From the NCBI GenBank assembly GCA_015075405.1, contig JABTUK010000004.1, positions 1,240,001 through 1,304,000 on the forward strand: a stretch of DNA of 64,000 nt, read 5' to 3'. Shown one piece after another: positions 42,361 to 49,950 of the stretch (the stretch's first letter is position 1; each line of letters starts with the position of its first letter). Under the pieces are notes generated by a model, which saw nothing but the letters and a program-made list of their open reading frames with translations, searched no databases and was not told the origin of the DNA. The DNA is from Anaerolineales bacterium (GTDB taxonomy: Bacteria; Chloroflexota; Anaerolineae; 4572-78; J111). The position numbers and the translations under genes were made by a program.

Positions 42361-43536
42361 ATGATTACAGGCAGCCGGCTGGCCGAGTGGTTGAGTCAAA
42401 TGGTCCAGATTCCCAGCGTCTCGCCCGATCAGGCCGGTCCACGGGCCGGGGTTCCGGGCGAAGGTCGTCTGGCCGAGGCGGTGGCCCGCTGGTTCCAGAG
42501 TCTGGGTGGTGAAGTACAGCAGGAAGAGGTGATACCGGGCCGCCCCAATATTTATGGTCTTTGGCGCAATAGCCACAGTGACCGCTGGCTGGCGGTAGAT
42601 ATCCATATGGATACGGTCAGCGTCGAGCAAATGAGCGGCGACCCTTTCAGCGGGCGCATTGCCGATGGCCGGGTGTACGGGCGGGGGGCGGTGGATACCA
42701 AAGCCACCCTGGCCATCGTTCTGACCTTGCTGGAAGCTGCGCAGCAAACCGGCCAGACCTTGCCGGCTAACCTGTTGATTGCCGCTACGGTGGACGAAGA
42801 AACCCAGTTTCGGGGCGCGCCGGCCTTTGCCCGCTGGGTGCGCCGGCAGCAATTACCACTCGACCAACTGGCAGTGGCTGAACCGACCATGTGCGCGCCC
42901 GTTTACGGCCATAAAGGGGTAACTCGCCTGGAATTTGAAGTTCAGGGAAAATCTGTACATTCTTCCCAGCCACACCTGGGCCAGAATGCCATTACCGCCG
43001 CCGCTCACCTCATTCTGGCTCTGGATGAGGAACACCGGCGTCTCCAAACTCTTGCTCCCTCTCCCTCAGAGGGAGAGGGTGGGGGAGAGGGTGGGGGTCT
43101 TGGTTTACCCACCCTGACCGTCACCATCATCCACGGTGGAACCGGCGAAAACCTGGTCCCCAACGCCTGCCAACTTCTGGTAGACCGGCGGATTGTGGCC
43201 GGAGAAAAGCCGGTGGAAGTAGCCGCTGCCCTGGAACAGTTGGCCCGGCAAGCCTGTCCCCTGCCGGTGACAATGGAGGTAGGGCTGCGCGTGGGCGCTT
43301 TTTTGCAAGCCCCCGACACCCCCTGGCTGCGCCAACTGGCCGAGTGGTCGGGCCAGAAGCCAACGGTCGCGCCCTATGGCACCAATGCTTCGGCTTATGA
43401 GGGTCTGGCCCGTGAATGTGTGGTTATCGGCCCCGGCTCGATTGACCAGGCCCACGGCGCGGAGGAATGGGTTACTATCGCTGAATTGGAAAAAATGGCT
43501 GGTATTTACGCCAAATGGTGGGGACTGCGATTTTAG
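42361..43536 (+). CDS. M20-family metallopeptidase (ArgE/DapE-like)
   Basis: 391 residues from the ATG at 42361. Two-zinc site: VDIHMDTVS (His-Asp, about 79-87), GRGAVDTKATLAI (bridging Asp, about 107-119), DEETQFRGAP (base and ligand Glu, about 143-152), AEPTM, and the C-terminal GPGSIDQAHGAEEW (last His). The family deacetylates or hydrolyses small N-acyl amino acids and peptides. Residues about 231-248 (LAPSPSEGEGGGEGGG) are encoded by the palindromic repeat at 43052-43106, inserted in frame in the dimerisation domain before PTLTVTIIHGGTGEN. The stop codon (TAG, 43534-43536) is inside a GATTTTAG repeat word. Confidence 0.85.
   Translation: MITGSRLAEWLSQMVQIPSVSPDQAGPRAGVPGEGRLAEAVARWFQSLGGEVQQEEVIPGRPNIYGLWRNSHSDRWLAVDIHMDTVSVEQMSGDPFSGRIADGRVYGRGAVDTKATLAIVLTLLEAAQQTGQTLPANLLIAATVDEETQFRGAPAFARWVRRQQLPLDQLAVAEPTMCAPVYGHKGVTRLEFEVQGKSVHSSQPHLGQNAITAAAHLILALDEEHRRLQTLAPSPSEGEGGGEGGGLGLPTLTVTIIHGGTGENLVPNACQLLVDRRIVAGEKPVEVAAALEQLARQACPLPVTMEVGLRVGAFLQAPDTPWLRQLAEWSGQKPTVAPYGTNASAYEGLARECVVIGPGSIDQAHGAEEWVTIAELEKMAGIYAKWWGLRF
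43052..43106. repeat. CCCTCTCCC palindrome inside M20 peptidase gene
   Basis: Third copy of the CCCTCTCCC phrase, arms CTCCCTCTCCCTCAG and GAGGGAGAGGGTGGGGGAG. It lies within the coding sequence, keeps the frame and adds about 18 codons rich in Gly, Glu, Ser and Pro. Confidence 0.85.
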
Positions 43537-43612
43537 ATTTTAGGTTTTGGATTGATGATGATCGAAACGAAACTTAGCAAATCGAAAATCGTAAATCGTA
43601 AATCGAAAATCC
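43530..43612. repeat. GATTTTAG / AATCGTAAATCG word repeat
   Basis: Left arm GATTTTAGATTTTAGG words, right arm AAATCGAAAATCGTAAATCG words. It contains the stop codon of the peptidase gene and the first codons of the following oxidoreductase gene. Confidence 0.8.
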
Positions 43613-44568
43613 GCGTGGGTGTGGTCGGCCTGGGTAGTTTTGGCCGGCTGCATGCCCTGACCCTGACCGGATTGGCCGAAGCCGAGTTGGTGGCGCTGGT
43701 GGATCAGCGGGAAGCCAGTCTGGCCGACCTCAAGGAGAGCCTGCCGGGGGTACGTGGCTGGACCGATCTGGGTGAGGCTCTGCGCGAAGCGGAAGCCGAG
43801 GCCTGGATCATCGCCACCCGCACCGAATCGCATGTGCCCCTGGCCGAACAAATTCTGACCAGTGGGGCGCATGTATTGATCGAAAAACCGCTGGCCGAGA
43901 GTTTAGCGGCGGCACGGCGGCTGGGGCCGTTGGCAGCGGCCAACCCTAACCGGGTGATGCTGGGCCACTTGCTGTTGTTTGCCGCCGAGTTCCGCCAATT
44001 GTTGCAAGAAGTCCGGCAGCGTGGGCCGTTAATTCATTTTCACCTCAGCCGGCATCGTCCCAGCACTACCTGGGATATTTATCGGGAGACACCCTTCCGG
44101 CTGCTGATGGTGCATGACCTGTACCTGGCCTTTGCCTTAATGGAGGGCCAGGAACCGGCTCGCCTGACCGGACGGCTGCACCGGCGTGAGGGGGGCGGTT
44201 TCGACCTGGCGCGGGCCGAATTGGAGTGGGCCAATGGAACCTGGGGGTCGCTCACGGCTTCATACCTGACCCCGCCTGGCATGGGCAGCGATGGCTTTGA
44301 CCGAATTGAAGTGTTTGGGCAGGGCTGGGCCGCCCGGCTGCGGCTGAATCCGCAGCCTTTGGAACTGTGGGGTGAGCGAGCCGAGTGGCCGCTGTCCTTG
44401 AATATTTACGCCGATCCGGCGGCGCCTGCCGGCTGGCTGGCCGAGGAACTGCGGCACTTCTGCCGGGTGGTAGCGGGCCAAGCCGAGCCGCCTTTGGGGG
44501 CGTGGTATGAAGATGGACTGCAAATTCAGAGTTGGCTGGAACGGCTGGAAGGGGAAGCCATAGCATAA
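43552..44568 (+). CDS. Gfo/Idh/MocA-family oxidoreductase
   Basis: 338 residues as read from the ATG cluster at 43552. The NAD(P)-binding fold IRVGVVGLGSFGRLHALTLT begins only at residue 20; the first 19 residues (including SKSKIVNRKSKI) are encoded by the repeat, so the real start could be a GTG at about 43615. EKPLAESLAAARRLGP (about 109-124) carries the family lysine. No strong RBS is visible for any of these starts. The second domain has LMVHDLYLAFALMEG. Substrate unknown. The gene ends 2 bases before the next start. Confidence 0.8.
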   Translation: MMMIETKLSKSKIVNRKSKIRVGVVGLGSFGRLHALTLTGLAEAELVALVDQREASLADLKESLPGVRGWTDLGEALREAEAEAWIIATRTESHVPLAEQILTSGAHVLIEKPLAESLAAARRLGPLAAANPNRVMLGHLLLFAAEFRQLLQEVRQRGPLIHFHLSRHRPSTTWDIYRETPFRLLMVHDLYLAFALMEGQEPARLTGRLHRREGGGFDLARAELEWANGTWGSLTASYLTPPGMGSDGFDRIEVFGQGWAARLRLNPQPLELWGERAEWPLSLNIYADPAAPAGWLAEELRHFCRVVAGQAEPPLGAWYEDGLQIQSWLERLEGEAIA

Positions 44569-44570
44569 GC

Positions 44571-46121
44571 ATGAGCAGTGAACCGGTAAAATCCAGCTAT
44601 AACACCTGGGGGACTCGTCGAGCGCAGGCCGCTATTGAATTTGATTGGCCCATTTTTTTTACCGGTTTGGGCTTGTTGGGCTTGTTTCTCCTGTTTTTGG
44701 GCGCTATCCAATTTTCCACGCCCAACTTATCCAGCACCGATGGTTACTTTCACATCAAGTTTGCCGAGATCATGCGCGACCAGGGGCTGCGGCCTCCCTT
44801 TCCCTGGCTGCCCCTCACGATTCTGAATCCCCAGGATTACGCCGATCATCATTTTTTGTTTCACGTGTTGCTCATCCCCTTTACCTATGGCGATTTGCGG
44901 GTGGGGGCCAAGTGGACCGGGGTTATCTTTCCGGCCCTGGCTTTTTGGACCGGCTGGCTGTTTTTGCGGGGGCAGCGGGTGCGCTATGCCGCCTTGTGGG
45001 CGGTTGGGTTTCTGGCTGTGTCCGAGGCGTTTCTGTACCGGCTGAGTATGCCCCGGGTGCAGGCGGTATCGCTCTTAATGATGATCCTGGTTCTGCACGT
45101 GGTCTTAACGGGGCGGGAGCGCTGGCTCTTCCCCCTGACCTTTACTTATGTCTGGCTGTACGACGGCTTTCCATTCATTATTCTTATTGTGGGCTGTTAT
45201 ACCCTCAGCCGCTGGCTGCTGGAAGGCCGGCTGCGGCTGTGGCCGCTGGTCTACGTGGGGCTGGGGGTCGGACTGGGCCTGCTAATTAACCCCTATTTTC
45301 CGCAATACATCATTTTTATTTACCACCATATGCTGCCCAAACTTACCGAAAGCAGCAGCGCCAGCGTGGGTAACGAGTGGTACCCTTACCAAACCTGGAC
45401 CCTGGTCGAAAATTCGGGGCCGTCGCTGCTGGTCATGGCGGCGGGAGCGGTGGCTCTGGGGTTGAGCCAGCGCCGTATGAGCACCCAGACCGGTACGCTT
45501 TTGCTGGTCGCGCTGCTGTTTGGTTTTCTGCTCTTAAAATCGCGGCGTTTTATCGAGTACTACCCCGCCTTTGCTTTGCTGTTTTGCGCCTCGGCCTGGA
45601 ACGCCGTGCTGGCAGAGGTGCGGCCGGCCAAACCCTGGTTAGACAAAGCCGCGCCGGTGCTGCTGGCGCTGTTACTGCTGCCGGCGCTGCTCTACAATTA
45701 CCGGGAGGCCCGCGAAAGCATCGAGGACACCAACCCCTATCAGCGTTACGCCGAGGCCTCGGCCTGGCTCATTGCCAATACCCCCCCCGGCAGTTTGTTA
45801 TGCCAGACTGATTGGGACGATTTTAGCCAGTTGTTTTTCTATAACACCCACAATACCTATACTCTGGGCCTCGACCCAACCTACATGGAGTCGTACCGGC
45901 GGGAGATGTACGAACTGTGGCGCAACATTGGCCGGGGCCGGGTCGCCCAACCCAGCCAACCGATGGTCCATGTTTTTGGCTGCCCCTATGTGCTGACCGA
46001 CCTCGATCACGAAAACTTTCTCGACGAGGCCGCCGCTGACCCCAATCTGGAAGAAGTGTACCGCGATGAATACGCGGTGATTTTCCGGCTGCGCGACTCG
46101 GCGGCCGTGGGCTATAAGTAA
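44571..46121 (+). CDS. GT-C membrane glycosyltransferase-like protein (STT3-like)
   Basis: 516 residues from the ATG at 44571. A first helix (about 25-46) is followed by an outside loop with STDGYFHIKFAEIMRDQGLR (about 57-76), which resembles the acidic motif of STT3/oligosaccharyltransferases (DGYYHIK). Nine to eleven more helices follow, and the last 130 residues are soluble. GT-C enzymes transfer sugars from lipid-linked donors on the outer face of the membrane. The acceptor is unknown; the two downstream GT4 genes could supply lipid-linked sugar, which is inference. Confidence 0.7.
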   Translation: MSSEPVKSSYNTWGTRRAQAAIEFDWPIFFTGLGLLGLFLLFLGAIQFSTPNLSSTDGYFHIKFAEIMRDQGLRPPFPWLPLTILNPQDYADHHFLFHVLLIPFTYGDLRVGAKWTGVIFPALAFWTGWLFLRGQRVRYAALWAVGFLAVSEAFLYRLSMPRVQAVSLLMMILVLHVVLTGRERWLFPLTFTYVWLYDGFPFIILIVGCYTLSRWLLEGRLRLWPLVYVGLGVGLGLLINPYFPQYIIFIYHHMLPKLTESSSASVGNEWYPYQTWTLVENSGPSLLVMAAGAVALGLSQRRMSTQTGTLLLVALLFGFLLLKSRRFIEYYPAFALLFCASAWNAVLAEVRPAKPWLDKAAPVLLALLLLPALLYNYREARESIEDTNPYQRYAEASAWLIANTPPGSLLCQTDWDDFSQLFFYNTHNTYTLGLDPTYMESYRREMYELWRNIGRGRVAQPSQPMVHVFGCPYVLTDLDHENFLDEAAADPNLEEVYRDEYAVIFRLRDSAAVGYK

Positions 46122-46208
46122 TTTTGAGGAGGCAGCGATTGTGATATATATTTCTTATGAAGTAAACTCAGAGGAAAGAGCATCTGTTATTGTAAAGTCC
46201 ACCTCATT

Positions 46209-46649
46209 ATGAATAATGAAACTCCACGAGATATTTACATTCCCCCCGGCGGGCCGCCCCAGACAACCGGCCCCAGCCGCGAGATTTATGCTCGCATGGG
46301 CGAGGAAAACATCTTCAAAATGATGGAAGATTTCTATCGAGAGTTGGAGAAATCGTCCCTGCGGCCTTTGTTTCCTGCCAACATGATAGTTGCTTCGCAG
46401 AAATCGGCGGCCTTTTTTGTGGGGCTGTTGGGCGGGCCGCCGCTGTATCATCAGCGTTACGGCCCGCCGATGATGCGCGCCCGGCACATAAATTTTCCCA
46501 TTGACGAAAGCGCTCGCCAGGAGTGGCTGGCCTGCTTTGACCGGGTGTTGGCGGAGGCTGTCCAAAAGTATAACTTTCCGGCGGAACATCTGGAAGGATT
46601 CCGTAGTTTTTTACGCGACTTTTCCGGCTGGATGGTCAATACTGCCTGA
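46209..46649 (+). CDS. Truncated haemoglobin (2/2 globin)
   Basis: 146 residues. IYARMGEENIFKMMEDFYRE (about 25-44) is the first helix region with the B10/E-type aromatic pattern, PLFPANMIVASQKSAAFFVG continues it, and RARHINFPI (about 94-102) provides the proximal histidine of the F helix; YGPPMM and WLACFDRVLAEAV fit the G helix. The first 20 residues are proline-rich and not part of the globin. Such proteins bind O2 or NO, consistent with the oxygen-dependent enzymes elsewhere in the window. Confidence 0.8.
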   Translation: MNNETPRDIYIPPGGPPQTTGPSREIYARMGEENIFKMMEDFYRELEKSSLRPLFPANMIVASQKSAAFFVGLLGGPPLYHQRYGPPMMRARHINFPIDESARQEWLACFDRVLAEAVQKYNFPAEHLEGFRSFLRDFSGWMVNTA

Positions 46650-46654
46650 GCTAA

Positions 46655-48397
46655 CTACCCTGCCAGCCACCTGACCTCGTACGGGGCCAGGCTGAGACGC
46701 AGGGATTGACCTTCAACTGCCATCTCCTCATCCGTAAACAGATCACGCCATGCCCTTTTTGTAGCCAGAAATGGCCGGTCAATTTCGGCTTGCTGTGGCT
46801 GGGCCGAGATGTTGTGCAGGCACAACACCCGTTCCGTCCCCTCCGGCGAAACTCGCAGCAGGCAGAATAGGGCCGGGTTGCCGCTGAGAATGTGCTGCTC
46901 ACCGTTGGGGTGAAAGGCGCGCTGCCCGGCCCGGACTTGTAAAAGCTGGCGGTAACGCCGAAAAACTCGGCTCGCCCGGCTGGCCGGATCATTCAGAGCC
47001 GCTTCCAGTTCGTGGCGCGGCCATTTCTGACGGTTGATGGTCCGCGCCCGGCCTGTTTCGGCCAGGCCCGCATAATTGTTTGATGACCCCACCAGGCTGT
47101 GAACATAAATTCCCGGCACGCCGACCAGGGCCAGCATAATCGCCTGCGAAGCGATGAAACGATCGATTTTCAGTTCTTCCGGCTCATGACTGTTCGGATC
47201 AGACAGGGCATCAAACAGGGTAATATTCAGTTCATAGGCGCTCTGGCTGCCGTCGGGGTTGTTTTTGTAACTGACCTGCCCGCCGTGGGCCAGGGTTTTG
47301 TCAACTAAGGTTTGGATTTGCTCGCGGCTGAGAATCCCTTCCGCCGGCCTGACCCCAATGCCATCGTGAGAAGCAATGAAATTGAAAAAGGTAGCCGTTT
47401 CGGGCAGCTTTTCCAGGCTCGACGCCCACTGTTGCAGAATTTGGGCATTGCTGGCATGAAAGGTATGCAAAATCAGCGGGGCCAGGGAGAACTGGTAAAC
47501 CATCTGCGCTTCGTTGCGGCCATCGCCAAAATAAGAAATGTTCTCGGCGTGGGGCACATTGGTTTCGGTGATGAGCAAGACATGGGGCGCTACGGCATCC
47601 AAGATGGAGCGAAAGAGCTGGATAATCCGGTGGGTTTGGGACAGGTGGATACAGGCAGTGCCGATTTCTTTCCACATAAAAGCAATCGCATCCAAACGGA
47701 TGAACTCAGCCCCTTGCGCCACGTAAAATAACAGCGCGTCAATAATTTCCAGCAAAACCGCCGGATTTTTATAGTTGAGATCAATTTGGTCGGCGCTAAA
47801 GGTTGTCCAGACATGCTGGGTTCCGCCCGGTGTTTCAAACGGAGTCAGCAGGGGCAGCGTGCGCGGGCGAGTGACCAGGCTTAAATCGGTGCTTGGATCT
47901 ATGGAGATAAAGTAATCCACATATTGGGGGTCGCCGGCCAAAAACCTCTGGAACCAATGGCTGTGGGCAGAAATGTGGTTAATCACTGCATCGAACATGA
48001 GCCGGAAATGCTGGCGGAGCAGAGCTATATCAGCCCAATCGCCCAACGCCGGGTCAACCTTCATATAATCAATAACCGAAAAACCATCGTCTGAGGAATA
48101 GGGGTAAAAGGGCAAAATGTGAACGCTGCTGACAACATCCTGAAGATATGAAGTTAGCACTTCGGCCAGGCTTTGTAAGGTAGGTTTGCCCGATTCCTGG
48201 ATCTGATCGCCGTAGGTAATCAGGAGGGAGTCTTTTTCGCTGACGCGCTCGCGGGGAGCAATGGGTTGACTCAAGTGAGGATGCTTTTGGCGAAAATCAA
48301 CCAGCCTGGCTTGGATCTGCTCAAAAATCAGCGGCGCAATTTCTGCCCCATAAACAAAGCTGAGGTGCGCTTGTATTTGTTGTTCCACAGTAATCAT
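46655..48397 (-). CDS. GH13_18 phosphorylase (sucrose/glucosylglycerate type)
   Basis: 580 residues with AAAGGAG upstream of the ATG. GH13 residues: nucleophile Asp in FIRLDAIAFMWKEIGT (about 236), acid/base Glu in LITETNVPHAENISYFGDG (about 277), and stabiliser Asp in NFIASHDGIGVRPAEG (about 345). The TYGDQIQ opening, the VSSVHILPFYPYSSDDGFSV segment and the missing domain C features fit subfamily 18, which phosphorolyses sucrose, glucosylglycerol or glucosylglycerate to glucose-1-phosphate. A glucosyl-3-phosphoglycerate synthase gene lies 4.2 kb away, which favours glucosylglycerate as the substrate. Confidence 0.85.
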   Translation of the reverse strand: MITVEQQIQAHLSFVYGAEIAPLIFEQIQARLVDFRQKHPHLSQPIAPRERVSEKDSLLITYGDQIQESGKPTLQSLAEVLTSYLQDVVSSVHILPFYPYSSDDGFSVIDYMKVDPALGDWADIALLRQHFRLMFDAVINHISAHSHWFQRFLAGDPQYVDYFISIDPSTDLSLVTRPRTLPLLTPFETPGGTQHVWTTFSADQIDLNYKNPAVLLEIIDALLFYVAQGAEFIRLDAIAFMWKEIGTACIHLSQTHRIIQLFRSILDAVAPHVLLITETNVPHAENISYFGDGRNEAQMVYQFSLAPLILHTFHASNAQILQQWASSLEKLPETATFFNFIASHDGIGVRPAEGILSREQIQTLVDKTLAHGGQVSYKNNPDGSQSAYELNITLFDALSDPNSHEPEELKIDRFIASQAIMLALVGVPGIYVHSLVGSSNNYAGLAETGRARTINRQKWPRHELEAALNDPASRASRVFRRYRQLLQVRAGQRAFHPNGEQHILSGNPALFCLLRVSPEGTERVLCLHNISAQPQQAEIDRPFLATKRAWRDLFTDEEMAVEGQSLRLSLAPYEVRWLAG

Positions 48398-48414
48398 GGC
48401 CTATTATTACTCCT

Positions 48415-48452
48415 TTGTAAGATGTTTTTGATTGATGTATAATATTTACATC
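48415..48452 (+). promoter_or_regulatory. Promoter and operator of toxin-antitoxin operon
   Basis: TTGTAA (48415-48420), 17-bp spacer, TATAAT (48438-48443), overlapped by the inverted repeat GATGTA-N7-TACATC (48434-48452). Antitoxin autoregulation at this palindrome is likely. Confidence 0.6.
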
Positions 48453-48472
48453 TTTGCGGCAAAGGCTATATT

Positions 48473-48775
48473 ATGGCGAAAGCATCGAAACGTGTCAATG
48501 TTACTTTTCCGGTAACGCTGTTGGAAGAACTTCGCACTCATGTGCCTCGACGGGAACGAAATGAATTTATTGTTGAAGCAACTGAGAAATTGCTCAAACA
48601 AATTCGGCTCAAAAAAGTGTTGGAGGATTTACGACGAGAGCCGGCTTGGTCTGATGAAGACCACCCGGATTTGATGACGGTTGAAGATGTCAATCACTAT
48701 GTTCGTCAATTAAGAGAAACAGCCCTACCGCGATCTTGGGATGAAATTGTGAATGAGGCAGAACAAAGTGGCTAA
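48473..48775 (+). CDS. Ribbon-helix-helix antitoxin (VapB-like)
   Basis: 100 residues. The N-terminus SKRVNVTFPVTLLEELRTHV followed by ERNEFIVEATEKLLKQ is a ribbon-helix-helix DNA-binding domain (strand then two helices, about 6-45). The acidic, flexible C-terminal half (HPDLMTVEDVNHYVRQ...NEAEQSG) would wrap the toxin. It overlaps the PIN toxin gene by 8 bases. It would neutralise the toxin and repress the operon at the palindrome over the -10 box. Confidence 0.85.
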   Translation: MAKASKRVNVTFPVTLLEELRTHVPRRERNEFIVEATEKLLKQIRLKKVLEDLRREPAWSDEDHPDLMTVEDVNHYVRQLRETALPRSWDEIVNEAEQSG

Positions 48776-49154
48776 TTACTTGCTTGATACTAATGTCATC
48801 ATTCTAGCCTTGCGGAGCGCCGCCTATGCGCTTAATTTTTTGGATAGGTTTAATCAGACCCAGGAACAAGCTTATATTTCGGTTGTCACTCGTACTGAAA
48901 TCTTGGCGGGAATGCGTCCCCACGAAGAACAACGGACAATGGCTTTACTGGAGTCACTCACCAGTATGCTGGTTAATGAAGTTATTGCCGACAAAGCCGG
49001 CCGCCTGATCTACCAATATGCCCGCCAAGGGGTTCAACTTTCGTTCCCCGACGCGCAAATTGCGGCGACGGCTTTGCATTATAATCTTACCCTGGTGACA
49101 ACCAACACCAAACATTTTCCCATGCCGCAGTTAGCCCTTCATTCTCTCCAGTAG
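48768..49154 (+). CDS. PIN-domain toxin (VapC-like)
   Basis: 128 residues from the GTG at 48768, which follows GAGG by 8 bases and gives the usual beginning MANYLLDTNVI; an in-frame ATG at 48753 is the alternative. PIN acidic residues: Asp in LLDTNVII, Glu in VTRTEILAG (about 40), Asp in LSFPDAQIAATAL (about 92), and Asn in TTNTKHF in place of the more usual acidic fourth position. VapC toxins are ribonucleases, commonly cutting tRNA or rRNA. Coupled to the antitoxin gene. Confidence 0.87.
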   Translation: MANYLLDTNVIILALRSAAYALNFLDRFNQTQEQAYISVVTRTEILAGMRPHEEQRTMALLESLTSMLVNEVIADKAGRLIYQYARQGVQLSFPDAQIAATALHYNLTLVTTNTKHFPMPQLALHSLQ

Positions 49155-49187
49155 GCGCATGCTTTTAGCCAAAGGAATGAAAAACCA

Positions 49188-49688
49188 ATGTCGCAAATAT
49201 ACAAATCCTACTATCCATCCGAAATCGGCCTGCTGGAGATAATCGGCACGGCGGAGAGCATCAGGGCGATTGAGTTTGTTGATAAGGAAGAAGGAGATCA
49301 GGCGATTGAACCGGCTGACCCGCCGCCCGCAGTAGCCGCTTGCCTGGCTCAACTGGATGAGTATTTCAAAGGCGAACGGCGCAACTTCTCGCTGAACCTC
49401 AAGCCGGACGGGACAGCCTTTCAGCAAGCTGTCTGGCAGCAGTTGACGGCAATTCCGTATGGCCAGACGACTTCGTATCTGGATATTGCGCGGCAAGTAG
49501 GCAACGAGAAGGCTGTTCGGGCCGTCGGCGCAGCCAATGGACAAAACCCGATTGTGATTGTCGTTCCCTGTCACCGTGTTGTGGGCAGCAACGGCCAATT
49601 GACCGGTTACGGCGGCGGCTTGTGGCGCAAGGCCTGGCTGTTGGAGCATGAAAAAAGGTTCAGCAGCCCGCAGATGGCCTTGTTTTGA
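49188..49688 (+). CDS. ogt: Methylated-DNA--[protein]-cysteine S-methyltransferase
   Basis: 166 residues. The alkyl-accepting cysteine is in VIVVPCHRVVGSNGQLTGYG (about 121-140), with the helix-turn-helix segment before it (TAFQQAVWQQLTAIPYGQTT, arginine finger region around RAVGAANGQNP). It repairs O6-alkylguanine in DNA by a one-use transfer to itself. The N-terminal domain is the short ribonuclease-like fold usual for Ogt. No Ada regulator is nearby. Confidence 0.9.
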   Translation: MSQIYKSYYPSEIGLLEIIGTAESIRAIEFVDKEEGDQAIEPADPPPAVAACLAQLDEYFKGERRNFSLNLKPDGTAFQQAVWQQLTAIPYGQTTSYLDIARQVGNEKAVRAVGAANGQNPIVIVVPCHRVVGSNGQLTGYGGGLWRKAWLLEHEKRFSSPQMALF

Positions 49689-49780
49689 TACCCCTACGGT
49701 TATTGTAACATTTCTGGCCTGGATTGACAACCACCTTTTGATAAGGTTGTGGCTCTTTTGGAATTCAGGGGGTAGCGGTA

Positions 49781-49836
49781 AAGTGATGCGTGACACGTGA
49801 TTAGGGTCATCACGCATCACGTATTACGTATCAGGT
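49781..49836. repeat. GCATCACG word repeat, copy 2
   Basis: Arms GTGATGCGTGACACGTGAT and ATCACGCATCACGTATTACG, related to the copy at 14256-14318. It lies in the 260-base gap between ogt and the first glycosyltransferase, which otherwise holds no recognised feature. Confidence 0.75.
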
Positions 49837-49950
49837 CCAAACCCCACGAAATCCTGGAGCCCCAAGGTTGTTTTGGTTGGCGCGGTTCCCCCCATTTTGG
49901 TTTTTTGCCGCATCGGCAAAAATTGTTAAATTTAAGAAGGGAAGTGGCAA

